Of a stretch of 64,000 bases of DNA, positions 12,039 through 22,425 are shown one piece after another (the stretch's first letter is position 1; each line of letters begins with the position of its first letter). The stretch spans positions 7,486,563 to 7,550,562 of the forward strand of contig JAJEKV010000020.1 of assembly GCA_021234155.1 (NCBI GenBank), read 5' to 3'. The notes below the pieces were generated by a model. That model was not told the origin of the DNA. It saw only the letters and a program-made list of their open reading frames with translations, and did not search any database. A program made the translations under genes and the position numbers. This DNA comes from Isoetes taiwanensis. Taxonomy: Eukaryota > Streptophyta > Lycopodiopsida > Isoetales > Isoetaceae.

Positions 12039-13090
12039 TCGCCTTATTTTGCTTGATCGCCTGCAAACTAAGGGTGGGGTCAATTACCAACCCTAGCTAG
12101 CGTTTAAGCTCCTTGCACTAAGCATCAAACCACCTATCCAAGGAAAGTCTTTTGAAGATGAAGGCCTTCTTGTACTTCATCTTCAAAATATCATTATGCG
12201 ACACTCAGAAGAAGTGTGACCAACTTTTGTCACTCTGTGGGAAGCTGCAGAATTTTTCTTAACTCTTATGTAGTAATGGTAGTGGTCCCTTGAGGGGTTA
12301 CAGAAGTAGCAGCAGTAGTAGCAGCACTCTGAAGGGGTGTACTAGCAGCAGCTGCAGCAACAATTGTAATGCATGCGATTGTTGCATCGGTAGATGATCC
12401 AATTCTTCAGCTCCGCACAAGCATCTGCTATAGTATCGGCAAGTGGATAGAAAATCCTTACTCTATGCTAGGGTAGCTGTGCCTTCAGTGTTTCTTATGA
12501 CTCTCACACGAGCAAGCTTCTGGCGGTGTGACTCCTACTGCATGAGGTCATAGTCCATATATATATGGATGCCTCTTCATTTCACCCCGTGATGGCGCAC
12601 CCGTGGCTACTAAATTTGCCATTATTTTGGTGGCCATCTCCATAATCTTTGTATGGAGTTGTATTATAGTCCCCCTGATTTCTTGCTCAAAGTATTCTTT
12701 ATCTTCAACCATGGTGCCCAGTCTTTTCGATGTTAACGCATTTAGACTATACATAGCTTCATTACTCTTTATGCAAAGGTAGAGGCCGTTAATTCTTATG
12801 CCCCATAAAGCCGAGTGGCAAGACAAACTAGCGTCAAGATCTTTATCAAGAACAAGGGGTCAATCTTTTAACTAGACATATATTAATAAGCCATATATAG
12901 TAAACAATTAAGATCTAGAGCAAATAATTCTAACACGTATTGGTCTTACTAAATGACAATAGATCAGGTCATGCAAATAAAATAGTACCTTTTGAATTTT
13001 TTACCTTGTAGTATATATACGATATCTCATTACCTTTAACATACTTAAAAAATATGGTACATAATATCTCACAAGGTATTGTACCTTAAT
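12039..13090 (-). other. No recognised gene; possible decayed coding on minus strand
   Basis: A 92-codon minus-strand frame (12826-12548) with a helical-looking stretch (EIRGTIIQLHTKIMEMATKI) is followed, in other frames, by an Ala/Thr-rich stretch encoded by GCA/GTA-type triplets around 12300-12370. This could be a decayed element protein. I recognise no family and see stops between the pieces. The rest is AT-rich. Confidence 0.2.
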
Positions 13091-13105
13091 ATACGTACTA
13101 TATAA

Positions 13106-13290
13106 GTATGGGGTAGGTAATGCCATGGCCAGAGGGCTTTATGGGAATAAAATTCAAGGGAAATATGGCCATGGCCAAAATGGCGAGGGCGTGCGGGCGC
13201 ACGCCCGAGCCATTTTGGCCATGGCCATATTGCCTGAGAATTTTATTCCTATTAACGCCCGAGGGCCAGGGCGTTATCTCCCTTAACACC
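13106..13290. repeat. Long near-perfect palindrome with GC-rich centre
   Basis: Two arms of about 80 bp are reverse complements around a centre near 13198. Left arm words (ggccagagggc, gggaataaaattc, atggccatggccaaaatggc, gggcgtgc) reappear inverted in the right arm (gcacgccc, gccattttggccatggccat, gaattttattcc, gccagggc). It carries repeated NcoI-type 'gccatggcc' words. The core is much more GC-rich than the flanks. It would extrude as a long hairpin and resembles a foldback MITE. No ORF is meaningful. Confidence 0.85.
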
Positions 13291-13328
13291 CTGCTCCGAG
13301 GGTGTTATGAGCCCTCGTGATAATGCCC

Positions 13329-13600
13329 ATATGTAGCATTATAACAGGGGGTTTTTTTGTGATTTTATACGCGTTTTGGCATGGTTTTCATATGATTTCA
13401 CGGGCGTATTCACGTGGACGTACTAAACAGTATTTCTAGAGTGCACTCATTTGTTAGCCATTCATTTGAAAGAAGAGGAAAAATCGTGTGGTTGTAGGGC
13501 TTTTATTGTTAATATTAGGTTTGTCAAATATTAGGTTAATATTAGGGTTTGTGGTTAATATTAGGGTTTCGGATTTGCTTGTAGTTTGTTTACTCTGCTA
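13329..13600. repeat. Dispersed repeat family (copies at 5520-5651 inverted and 22886-23020)
   Basis: It begins with 'atgtagcattataacagggg' and continues through 'actaaacagtatttctagag' and 'gtgcactcatttgttagcc'. The first 130 bp is found inverted at the right end of the 3885-5651 insertion. The second part recurs from 22886. The tail is rich in 'aatattagggtt' words. The shared abrupt start at 13329/5651 suggests an element terminus. Confidence 0.7.
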
Positions 13601-13929
13601 AATTTTGCGATCCCAGTAGGCTTGTTTTGTTTGTTTGCTCGGATTTAAATCCGGTAGGAGATTTCTGATATTGGGCCAGGGTAGAAACGGGTTAGGGGTG
13701 TCCTTATCCACGAGGGAGCTGGTAGACACATGCGGCTGACATACTCAAAGAGATGGAAAATAGGGGGTTTGAACCGGATCACGAAAGCGGTGGAGCTCGA
13801 TTTCAAAGATGTGCACTGATGGATGCACTGATGGATGCCCTTTGGATAAGCAAACCCAAACCAAGACTCAAGGAGGCCAGACTCAAGGAGGTTAGACTTT
13901 TTCGCTTCGTCCAATAATTCTACAGTTGC

Positions 13930-14345
13930 CATGGCTACACCGTTTGATCCTTTCTCCACACCTAATCAGGCGGCGGCAGAATACCGCTAAACCGGGCCGG
14001 GCTTCCTTCGACTCATCACCTGCAAAAGAGCACCCTTTGGGACTCAAATTTCTCTCGGATATCCATCTGCACCTGTCGGAGCTCAAAGTGATTTCGCTTC
14101 GTTAAGTTACCTTCCTCCAGCACCCCAGGCTTCAGTTGGTTTTGCATCCTTTATGGCACCAAATAGCGTGGACCAGTGGAACGGTACTCTGGCTGCTGAC
14201 TCCAAACGAGTTGCAGATAATAATTTTGCAAGTGATGTGTAGGATTTGTTTGTAATTCCTCCGCAGTCTTTTGGTTACATGGCTGTCGCTCCTCCAAACT
14301 ATGGAATATCATATGTGATCCCGCAGCAGCCAACAATGCCAACAA
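13930..14345 (+). pseudogene. Unrecognised Pro/Ala/Ser-rich gene fragment
   Basis: The plus strand encodes MATPFDPFSTPNQAAAEYR, then a stop. From about 14043 a protein-like frame follows: GYPSAPVGAQSDFASLSYL, PPAPQASVGFASFM, DQWNGTLAADSKRVADN, a TAG, then PPQSFGYMAVAPPNYG and QQPTMPTM. It ends at a plausible splice donor 'aatg|gtttgt' near 14346. The composition (DPF, Pro-rich, QWNG) is like the disordered tails of plant trafficking proteins such as ArfGAP or ENTH types, but I cannot name a family. Two stops suggest a captured or decayed exon. Confidence 0.35.
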
Positions 14346-15151
14346 TGGTTTGTATACCACATCCTATCTATAGAAGCTCGCTTGTTTTATATCAGATTTC
14401 AAAGGTCTTAAGTGTCTTGAATGACAGAAAACTTTGGAGCCTAGAGCCCCTTGATCTTTTAGAATAAGCTGAGTCCTCCTACAAATTCTTGGGCCATGGT
14501 ATATACTCAGATCAGATCAGATTTAATTATTTTCTTACATTTCTCCGCTCTTACCTTCTTGCATCTACATGTGCTCTGAGGAATTTGCGAGGAACATCTC
14601 AAGTTCTGTGGGTTGCAAACATTGTGCCTTCACCCTTGTAGAAATGCAAGCATAATCACAAGCAAGTGAGCAAAGACAAAATCGGAACGTAGCTACTTTA
14701 GCAGGAAAAACTTTGGCAAATGCCATACTCATTCTAGCAAGTTTTAACTCATTTTGGGGCCTTATGATTTGCAAGCAATAAGTTGTCTTCTGATAAAACC
14801 CTTGCCGTGTGTACATGGACTCTGGCAGCAATTCTCAAGAATATATGCTCTCACCGATTATGATAGGGTTCATTCCCTGCTCTTGGCTCATTTCTAGATA
14901 TTATTGGTGTTACATTTCTAGATATTATTGGTGTTACAGACTGCTGCCAGCAATTAATTATTCATCCCCTACATTTAGGTGAGCTCATTGCCAGGTACCA
15001 TTGATGCTACATAGGCTATTGCTAATTAAAAAATATGATCCTTTGCAGGAAGGAGATAACCTGGAGGCCTTTTATTGCTATTACATAGTGAAGCCCATAT
15101 ATTTGGTTTTTTATTGCTATTACATATAGTGAAGCACATATATCCCAATAT

Positions 15152-15178
15152 GGGTGCTTTTTTTATTGACCTACCCAA
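15152..15178 (+). repeat. Left terminal inverted repeat
   Basis: It starts GGGTGC, followed by seven T and ATTGACCTAC. It is the exact inverse of 22112-22134 over 23 bp, with a looser match to 27 bp. It is preceded by ATAT (15148-15151). Just inside lie a TCGCGA palindrome (about 15183) and two CAGCACC words, mirrored in kind near the right end. Confidence 0.9.
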
Positions 15179-15448
15179 TTTCGCGATGCTCCAGCACCGG
15201 CTCAGCACCTATTTTCAGCTTTTTCTCGTGACGTGAAGGATGCCCTTCTTCATTCTTGAAGGACGCCCTTCATCATTTTTGCAGGGTGTGCAGGCCTGCG
15301 CGCGAAAAGTTTTCGCAGGCAGAATTGATTAGGTGCAGCTAGGGATTTTCGAATCATGATCATTTTGATTTTGAAGCTTGATTGAAAGTGTAATTGGGTT
15401 GGGAAGTTCGGTTCATTCTGCTACTCTTAGGAATTCCAGCATCTAGCT

Positions 15449-17400
15449 ATGGCGCTGAAGTCCGGCGAGGTAAAAATCCCTCTATTTCTCATGCTTTTTT
15501 CTTTATCTACTGATATTGAACTAAAAAAACACTGTTTGATGTTATCAGGAACTGCTTTTCGCAAGAACTGAGTATGAATTTCACACAAACAGAGGTTTGT
15601 GTAATGAAGGGAAGAAGCCAAAGGATTTGAAGGCGAAGGATGTTTCCGACCGTGATTTTCTTGAAGCCCACTTCGGAAAGGAAAGATAAATTTAAAATTT
15701 GTTAGGCCCCGGTTCGCCACTGTGCTGCATGACCTGCTGGAAAGGATTTATCAGAAAAGCAAGCCTACCAACAATGAGGTTAGGGTAACCTTTTCTCGAG
15801 CTTTTGCTTGGAGTAATACCCAACGAGCTTTGTCAAACCCTGGGCAATTCAAAGTGAACTGGGCTAGTTTTGCTGCAGAAGCTTATCGAACATCTGAGCG
15901 CCAGATTTCTAAGGGAGAGACCAGCAGCTACTGTTTGAATAGCAACGCTGTTTTGGATCACTTGGGTAAGCTTGCTGAGATGAAGAGAGATGCAGAGGAG
16001 TTGCTATTATCAAAACAAGAGTCTTGTTGAGGAAAGAAGGTGCTGTTGCTGGAGCAGACATAGCTTGCAAAGCTATATATGAAAATATAGAGGCCAAGCA
16101 GAAGTCCAGAGAAGACCTTGAACGTGATTTTCCAGAAGAAGTTGATGCTATTGCAAAACTAAAGAATGATGAAGTAGTTATGCGAGAGCTTTTGGAGTCA
16201 GCACTTCTGAAAATAGATTCTAAAGGGGAAGAAGACATTCGTGAAGAAATTTCTTTGCTGAAGGATGAAATAGATACCTATGAGGAATCAATGGCTAAGT
16301 GGCATGAAAAGGCTAAGCATATTTCAGCCATGCAACAAGATAGTGAAAGCACCAAAACTCGGATGGAGTTGGGTATGGGTGTGTATTCTTTGCCTTTGCT
16401 AACTACTGATGTATGTTAGGCATGTGGCCTTTGTTTTCCTCAAGAATATGACCTGTTTGTTAAAATAAACCAATGTGGACATAAGTACCATGTGTTTTGC
16501 TTTTCAACTGTGCTGAAAACTATGCACTGTGTGGTTCCCTTTTGTGGAGAGGAAGTCCCAAGCAATATTTTGCAGGAACTGGGATTCAAAGAATTCAGTG
16601 TTGTGATTGAAGAGGACTCTAACTATGAAGATGAAGAAGAAACTGAAAATGCAAACAGTGATGAAGATAAGAAGCAGAAGGATGAAGTTGATAGCAGCAC
16701 CACTTTGTACAATAAACCTGCAAGTGCTGAATTTAAGGCAGAAAGGACTGCAAAAATTAAGAAAAGGAAGACAAGGGCCAGCACAAAGAAAGACTCGAAA
16801 CCTGTTGCAAGTAAGTATTCTTGTTCAATGTATCTTGTAATGTTTTTGTTTTGTGCTAACTTCAATTCTATTTGAACAGTTATAGATATTGACAAGCTGA
16901 GTCCTGTTAAATTTGCTCACATATCTCCCATAAAAGGTACACATTTAATTTTAGTATTATTATAACTTCTCTTTAAGTTACATTAATCTTGCAGACAAGA
17001 AGACCCCTGGCAGCACTGGACAACCTGCAGACAAGAAGACCCTTGCAAGAAACAAGCCTGGAGCACTGAAGAAAAATGGTAAGTCTAAGCGAAAATTTGA
17101 ATAGTAGTCCATGTTCAATTTAGTTGTAGTTAATATTGAATTCTTGTTGCAGGAAATGTGTCTAACATTGCTGTGAAAGCTGCTGCTGAAGATGCAAGGT
17201 TGGAGCCTATAGAAGATCAAGATGCTGGAGATGTAAAGAACAATGATGCTGAAGAGGATAAAGGAGCAGATTTATCACAGGATAAAGGAGCAGATTTATC
17301 ACAGGATAAAGGAGCAGACTCTGAAGAAGAATTCCTTCCAGGTGGTACACTGGAGGAAAATTATCTTGCTTTTAAAAAGGCAAGACTTTCGTTAATTTAG
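15449..17400 (+). pseudogene. Transposon accessory gene: coiled-coil, RING-like zinc motif, charged tail
   Basis: The ATG at 15449 opens a short first exon (MALKSGE). An intron (15470-15548, GT...AG) leads to a second exon encoding ELLFARTEYEFHTNRG and, after a frameshift near 15680, a LHDLLERIYQ...AFAWSNTQRAL region. A second frameshift near 16020 leads into a long Glu/Lys coiled-coil (about 16030-16360). After a stop at 16417 or a short intron, the frame resumes with CGLC, 13 residues, CGHKYHVFC, then HC and PFC: a RING-H2-like Cys/His array. Three further introns (16811-16879, 16937-16994, 17079-17152) all have GT...AG borders and keep frame. The tail is Lys-rich, then acidic, with three DKGAD repeats. 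It sits between the TIRs and converges on the transposase gene. The role is unknown; RING-type folds often bind zinc and partner proteins, sometimes as ubiquitin ligases (family knowledge, not shown here). Confidence 0.75.
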
Positions 17401-17479
17401 CAGTCTTTCAGCATCTACCAGGCATCTTATCAGCATCTACCAGGAGGATATTATGAGGATGTTTTCTTTTTAAAATATT

Positions 17480-18195
17480 ATGTGGATCTTGTATACATGC
17501 AACACAATTTTGTTCCATAGTGTTGACATGTTTTTTGTATATTTATGTAATAGCAAGGTTTACACTAATATAAGGTTTACATTCCATGAATATTATGTTT
17601 TACATAAGGTTTTACATAAGGTTTTTACATGTAAAAGGTTTACATTAATATAAGGTTTATGTAAAAGGGTTTATGTATAAGGTTTATGTATTACATAATA
17701 GGAAGGTTTACATATGAATAGCAATGAATAGCAAGGTTTACATATGTATAACCCCAGCAAGGTTTATGATTGATAGCAATGTTTACATATGAATTTAAGG
17801 TTTACATTCCATGAATATAAGGTGTACACATGAATATAAGGTGTACATGAATATAAGGTTTACATTCCAAGTATGAAGGTTTACATTCCAAGTAATGATT
17901 GTTTATGATTGATAGCTAGTTTACATTCCAAGTTTATGATTGATAGCTATCTAGCAATATGATTGTTTACATATGATTGTTTATGGTTACATATTTTTGT
18001 TTATGATTGTTTATGATTGACAACCAATATGATTGTTTACATATATGTTTATGGTTATGATTGACAACCAATTTGATTACATATGAACTATGACAACATA
18101 TTTGACAACATATGAATTATGACAACTTCAATATGACTACAAATTTACAATATGATTTACAATTTACAATATGTTTCACATTTTACAAATTGGTC
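17480..18195. repeat. AT-rich low-complexity array between the convergent genes
   Basis: Short degenerate words (aaggtttacat, tatgaata, atgattgttta) recur dozens of times with no fixed period. Both gene 3' ends abut this block: the plus-strand stop is at 17398-17400 and the minus-strand stop at 18214. It probably supplies 3' UTR and polyadenylation signals for both genes (inference). Confidence 0.7.
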
Positions 18196-18213
18196 TAGGG
18201 TTTACAGTTTGAA

Positions 18214-21200
18214 TCACAAAGCATCTCTTCCTTTTGCTACTTTTGCTTTTGATTTCTTCTTTCCTTTCAGATCATTTCCTTTAGACTCTAAAACTTCTTG
18301 AGCATAAATGGATGCGCTTTGATGCAAGCTATCCATAATTTGATCTTCCACAATGTCAGGGAGTTGAAACAGGTTGTTCCTCAATCTGGTCATATCAAAA
18401 TTAACAGCCAAAACCAAATGGCTGTATACACTGCACTCTGGCTCATGTTCTAGCAATTCATACAAGTTACCATTAATCAACTTGTAATATTTTCCAGTAA
18501 CAACTACTTCATTCCTACCAAACTTTTGCCCCCAAGGATCCTTGTATGCTTTCTCTATAACATGCTTTGTTCTAGTGCATTTTAAAATATAAAAGTCTAC
18601 TTTTTCTTTGTTGTTAGGCTCAAAGATTGACAAAAGAAAGTTATCTCCAACAAAGAATGATATCGATTTTCACTCATGGTCTCCTTCAAAAAACAGGGCC
18701 TTCAACAACTTCCTCAACATAGTCAAGACCCATAGGTTTTAATTCGAGTATGACCACGTGCCTATTCTAGCAATGTAGGAACACTTTGCATATTTCCCTA
18801 ACCAAAGCTTATGACGTAAACAAGTGAAGTTCATATGTGCCACTTGAGTCGGGTCGGTTCTTTGAGTAGGCGATGGAATGAAATTTGCTAGAGCCAGATA
18901 GAGTTGCACAATCATACCTTTCACTTCTATCAACATCTCCTATGCCAACTTCCCAAAAAATCTGTCAAACACAAGCATTCACAAGCTCAAAGAAATTGGA
19001 ATGTATAAAAATCCAGCAGTTCAACAAAGACACCAGACTGTCCTTGCCTTCCATTGTTATGTTGTCACCGAAATGTTTTTTGCAAAAACCACTACATCAT
19101 GTGCATTTCTAAGTGGCAATCAATTTCGTTTTAACATCTCATGAGTTAGGGCTCTCTTAATGACAGCTCCGGCACCATCATGTTCACTGTTTCTCTCTAT
19201 CAGTTAGTCTTTGAAATGAACATTAACTCTAGGTGCTTGAAAATGAAAGTTACCTTTCCCATGATAAGAAGCAAAATAATTCCAAGTTATTGGGATGCCA
19301 CTAGTTTGATAATTTCTTCCTAGAAAGTAAAATGTTCTACTTCCTTTCCACTGGCTAGAACATCCATCAGATCAAACAATGTGTCTGTTGTACTTGATTT
19401 GTTTGCTGGACAAAAATGCTGCATGACTGTTCAAACAATGTTGCATAAACAAAGTGCCATGTTCCCTGTCATCTGAAATGTAGAAGTGAGTTTCTTTGAT
19501 GATTCTTCTCTCATCTTCATCCAATTTAGGGTCATCACTTTTGGTGGCATGTCTATATGATATATGCACTAAAATTGTGCACTGATCATTCCTCCAATGC
19601 AGACTTTGAATTTCTTGTTGAATCTTGAAGCTGTAATTTTCAGCAAAATCAATCACTGAAACTATTGCATCCTTTGGAAATGTTTCCAAACACTCCTTGA
19701 ATTGCCTGGCCTGCCATCTAGCCTCATAGTTGTGTGGAATGAATTCTTTCAGCAATGTTCTGGCATTCTGGAAAATATCAGCAGCACTTGTGGTCTTGTA
19801 AACCAGTTTAGTGACTGGTTTTTTTCCCAGCTTATAACCTCCTTTGCCATCAGGTTCTTCTACAGATTCATATATCTACAACAAATACAGAAATAAAAAA
19901 TAAAGCTACACCAAAATGAAGCATAAAAAACAGCAACAATCTTAGTACCTTGTCATATGTCTTCCACTCCACCTGCACACCATTTTTGAAATTCACTTCT
20001 TTTGGACATGTTGGCAGCTTGCTAGGTCCACAATTATTGCACTTGAGAGTTAGGCAGTCATGTGCATACCATTCTTCACTTTCATCTCTTGGACAAACAA
20101 GAGACCTCCAAAGCTCACTTGTTGAAGCATAGGTGCTCTTCCTTGCCATGCATGTTGGTCCAGGACCACAAACTTCACACGTGCATTTACAATTTGGACC
20201 ATGAATTTTTTCATCATGTCTTACTTTGTTCATTGCAAGTCGAATAAAATCTGCTCTCATATGATACACACAACAGCATGTCTCTCTGTCCTTTACTTTC
20301 CTGACATAAAGGGGTTTCAAGGCATGAAAAACTGAGAAAGAAACCTCAAACTTAGGATACTCCCTTCTGAAACGCTAGTAAAATTAAACCTGCAAAAACA
20401 GACACAAGAATTACAAAGAATTAGAGCAATTACAAAAGTAATTACAAAGAATTACAAACAATTGTAACAACATCCAGCATGTGCAATCAAACTAACCTGA
20501 GTATCCTCCATGAAGTGTAATGGATGCATGATCTTGAATCCTTCAGCCACTCTAATCCTTATAACATGTTTCTTGCATGGAGACACTCGTGTGTTATCTC
20601 TCCAAAAGTCAACTATTAGTTTCCTCTCATCATAAGAGAGTCTGTCAAATCTAGTATTCTTCTTGAACATGGACCATGGTCCACTACCATGCTCTGCAGA
20701 CCAATCTTCTATTTATTTGCAAATCCACACAATCTTCCTATTCAGATTCATTTGCTTGGCAAAAGCGGACTTGTTAGTTTCACCATTGATAAAAAAGTCA
20801 TTGCAAAGACTTCTTGCTCTCCATACATCCGTATTTTTGAATACTTATGAGCTGCAAAAGACTCCCTCAAATTGTTAATGATTGTTTTCATTGTGTTTAA
20901 TTCTTTGCTGTTTGAGAGATCTAGTTCAGGTATCCACTTTCTAGCACCCCCTAGAATTTCCACTCTTTCTTCAGATGTAGCATTCTCACACAATTCGTTC
21001 ACAAGCTTGCCTAATTCTTTTGACAACTTTCTTTTCTTCCACTTGCTGAATGAACCTTTCTTACCAACAGTAGCATCATTTGCAACTGCACCTAAGTTGC
21101 CAGTTGCAGCATCCACTTCTCTTTTTTTCTGTCTTTGAATCCTCCTGATTTCGGCCTGTCTTTTTTTGAAAGCGGCTTCATAATTCTCTTGGTTTGCAAG

Positions 21201-21841
21201 CACTGCAATTCTAACTACAGTCAGAACGAAATTTATCAATGCAAATACCTCTATTATAGCAAGTACCTGTATTATGACAGTCAGATCCAACCTCTACAGC
21301 ATTGCCAACATCCATAACTTCAGCATCCTCATTTGATATTCCACCATATTCTCCTGTAATTTTAGCATGTCAGTTTAGTTTTTATAAACCAAGTAACAAA
21401 TTTAAATTGCATACTTGACATGTTGAAATCATGTTCAAAGTCCATAAATTCAGCACCATTGAATGAATTCTGTTCCACTGAAAGCAGTACATTACATCAG
21501 TCAGCAATTTAGAACAAAAAAATTCAGCAATTTAATAGCAGAAGCATTTAACAAGGACTACCTTGTCTTTCATCTTCATGATGAAATTCTTGATCTGAAT
21601 TTTCGACTTCATATGTAGTTTCTTCATTCCTTGTGAAATCCACTGTTTCAATGTGAGTACCAGCTTCGATTTGTGTAGGTGATTCTTCAAGGTAATTTTC
21701 TGCAAATTGTGAACAGCACTCCAGAAATCGCTTGGAATTGTTGACGAACTCTTGCATGCCCGCCAGCATTCCCCGGGCATCAAATTGCGCACAATGCCTG
21801 GACACAGAAGCAAGGAATTCATCTCTCAACTCAAGAACCAT
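18214..21841 (-). pseudogene. Transposase-like multi-exon gene of the TIR element
   Basis: Exons, read downwards with GT...AG borders: 21841-21562 (acidic N-terminus from MVLELRDEFLASVSRHC), 21477-21415, 21353-21267, 21202-20497 (Lys/Arg-rich, then FDRLSYDERKLIVDFWRD and VSPCKKHVIRIRV), 20389-19949 (LKPLYVRKVKDR, CCCVYH and a Cys-rich CKCTCEVC...CPRD block, probably zinc-binding), 19875-19254 (VIDFAENYSFKIQQ, EIQSLHW, SDGCSSQWKG, SYHGK) and from 19186 (EHDGAGAVIKRALTHEML). D of DFAENY, D of SDG and D of DGAGA are candidate catalytic acids. A separate C-terminal domain (18633-18214: DFYILKCTR, VVVTGKYYKL) ends in a Lys-rich tail. Damage includes a TGA at 19372 in place of the residue before SDG, stops at the start of the 20389 exon, a frameshift near 20790, a TAA near 20717, and stops after 19140. 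The family is tentative. Confidence 0.75.
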
Positions 21842-22107
21842 AGTTGTGCTTCAAGAAACGCTGAAACAACATAATTCTGAAGGTGCATCATTTGATTTGG
21901 GCAGGGAAATTCCAATTCGAATTGGAGATTGCAAACTAAAATTTCGGGATCGATAACTTGGCCAAAAATAGCAGGAATGATGGATCTTGACTCCGGCTCA
22001 AGGCTGGCTATGGCGGGTGAAGTGCTTGACGAAACGTGAAGGGCGGTCGAAAAAATTTTATGACGGGTATCAGCACCTTACCAGCACCAATGTCGCGACA
22101 TGAGTTT

Positions 22108-22134
22108 TTGAGTAGGTCAATAAAAAAAGCACCC
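22108..22134 (-). repeat. Right terminal inverted repeat
   Basis: The reverse complement starts GGGTGC and matches the left end perfectly for 23 bp. It is followed by ATAT (22135-22138), giving the matched 4-bp flank. Inside lie TCGCGA (about 22093) and CAGCACC words near 22072 and 22082. Confidence 0.9.
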
Positions 22135-22425
22135 ATATATTCTAATTAAATTGTTTTTCAATTGTAATGTAAATCTTTACATTCACATCAGACCATGATA
22201 TTACAATGGTAATGCATCATTTCCTTATAACTCCAATTGGTTTATTTGTCTTACTAAGAATTACTTTGTCGTAATATATGCCCTTGTAACAGTTGAGAAT
22301 GCAGAAATGGTGTTCTCGTTTTGAAGGCAGATGTTGGTCTTGTTTTCCATTTCCATCTACATATCTACACGTGTAAAATGTGCAAAGGCTTTAGCTAGGG
22401 CCCGAAGGGCCCAAATTTTTTTTTA

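Larger units (their letters stand above)
15152..22134. mobile_element. Two-gene DNA transposon with 23-bp TIRs and ATAT target duplication (tentatively Sola-like)
   Basis: Both ends carry the same 23-bp terminal inverted repeat starting GGGTGC, perfect over 23 bp and 26 of 27. The flanks are ATAT on each side, consistent with a 4-bp target-site duplication (ATAT is self-complementary, so the TIR could also be longer). Inside are two multi-exon genes facing each other: an accessory RING-like gene (+, 15449-17400) and a transposase-like gene (-, 21841-18214), with AT-rich low-complexity DNA between their 3' ends. The core motifs and 4-bp duplication fit, from memory, a Sola-type superfamily. 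That assignment is tentative. Frameshifts and stops in both genes suggest an inactive copy. Confidence 0.85.

Noticed and set aside
13510-13570. Telomere-like TTAGGG repeats (also at 22980-23010)
   Set aside because: Only scattered 'attagggtt' words inside a dispersed repeat, with no regular heptamer array.
15152-22134. Assigning the two-gene element to hAT, CACTA, MULE or Harbinger
   Set aside because: The 4-bp ATAT flank and GGGTGC ends do not fit their usual target duplications and termini, and the protein motifs differ.
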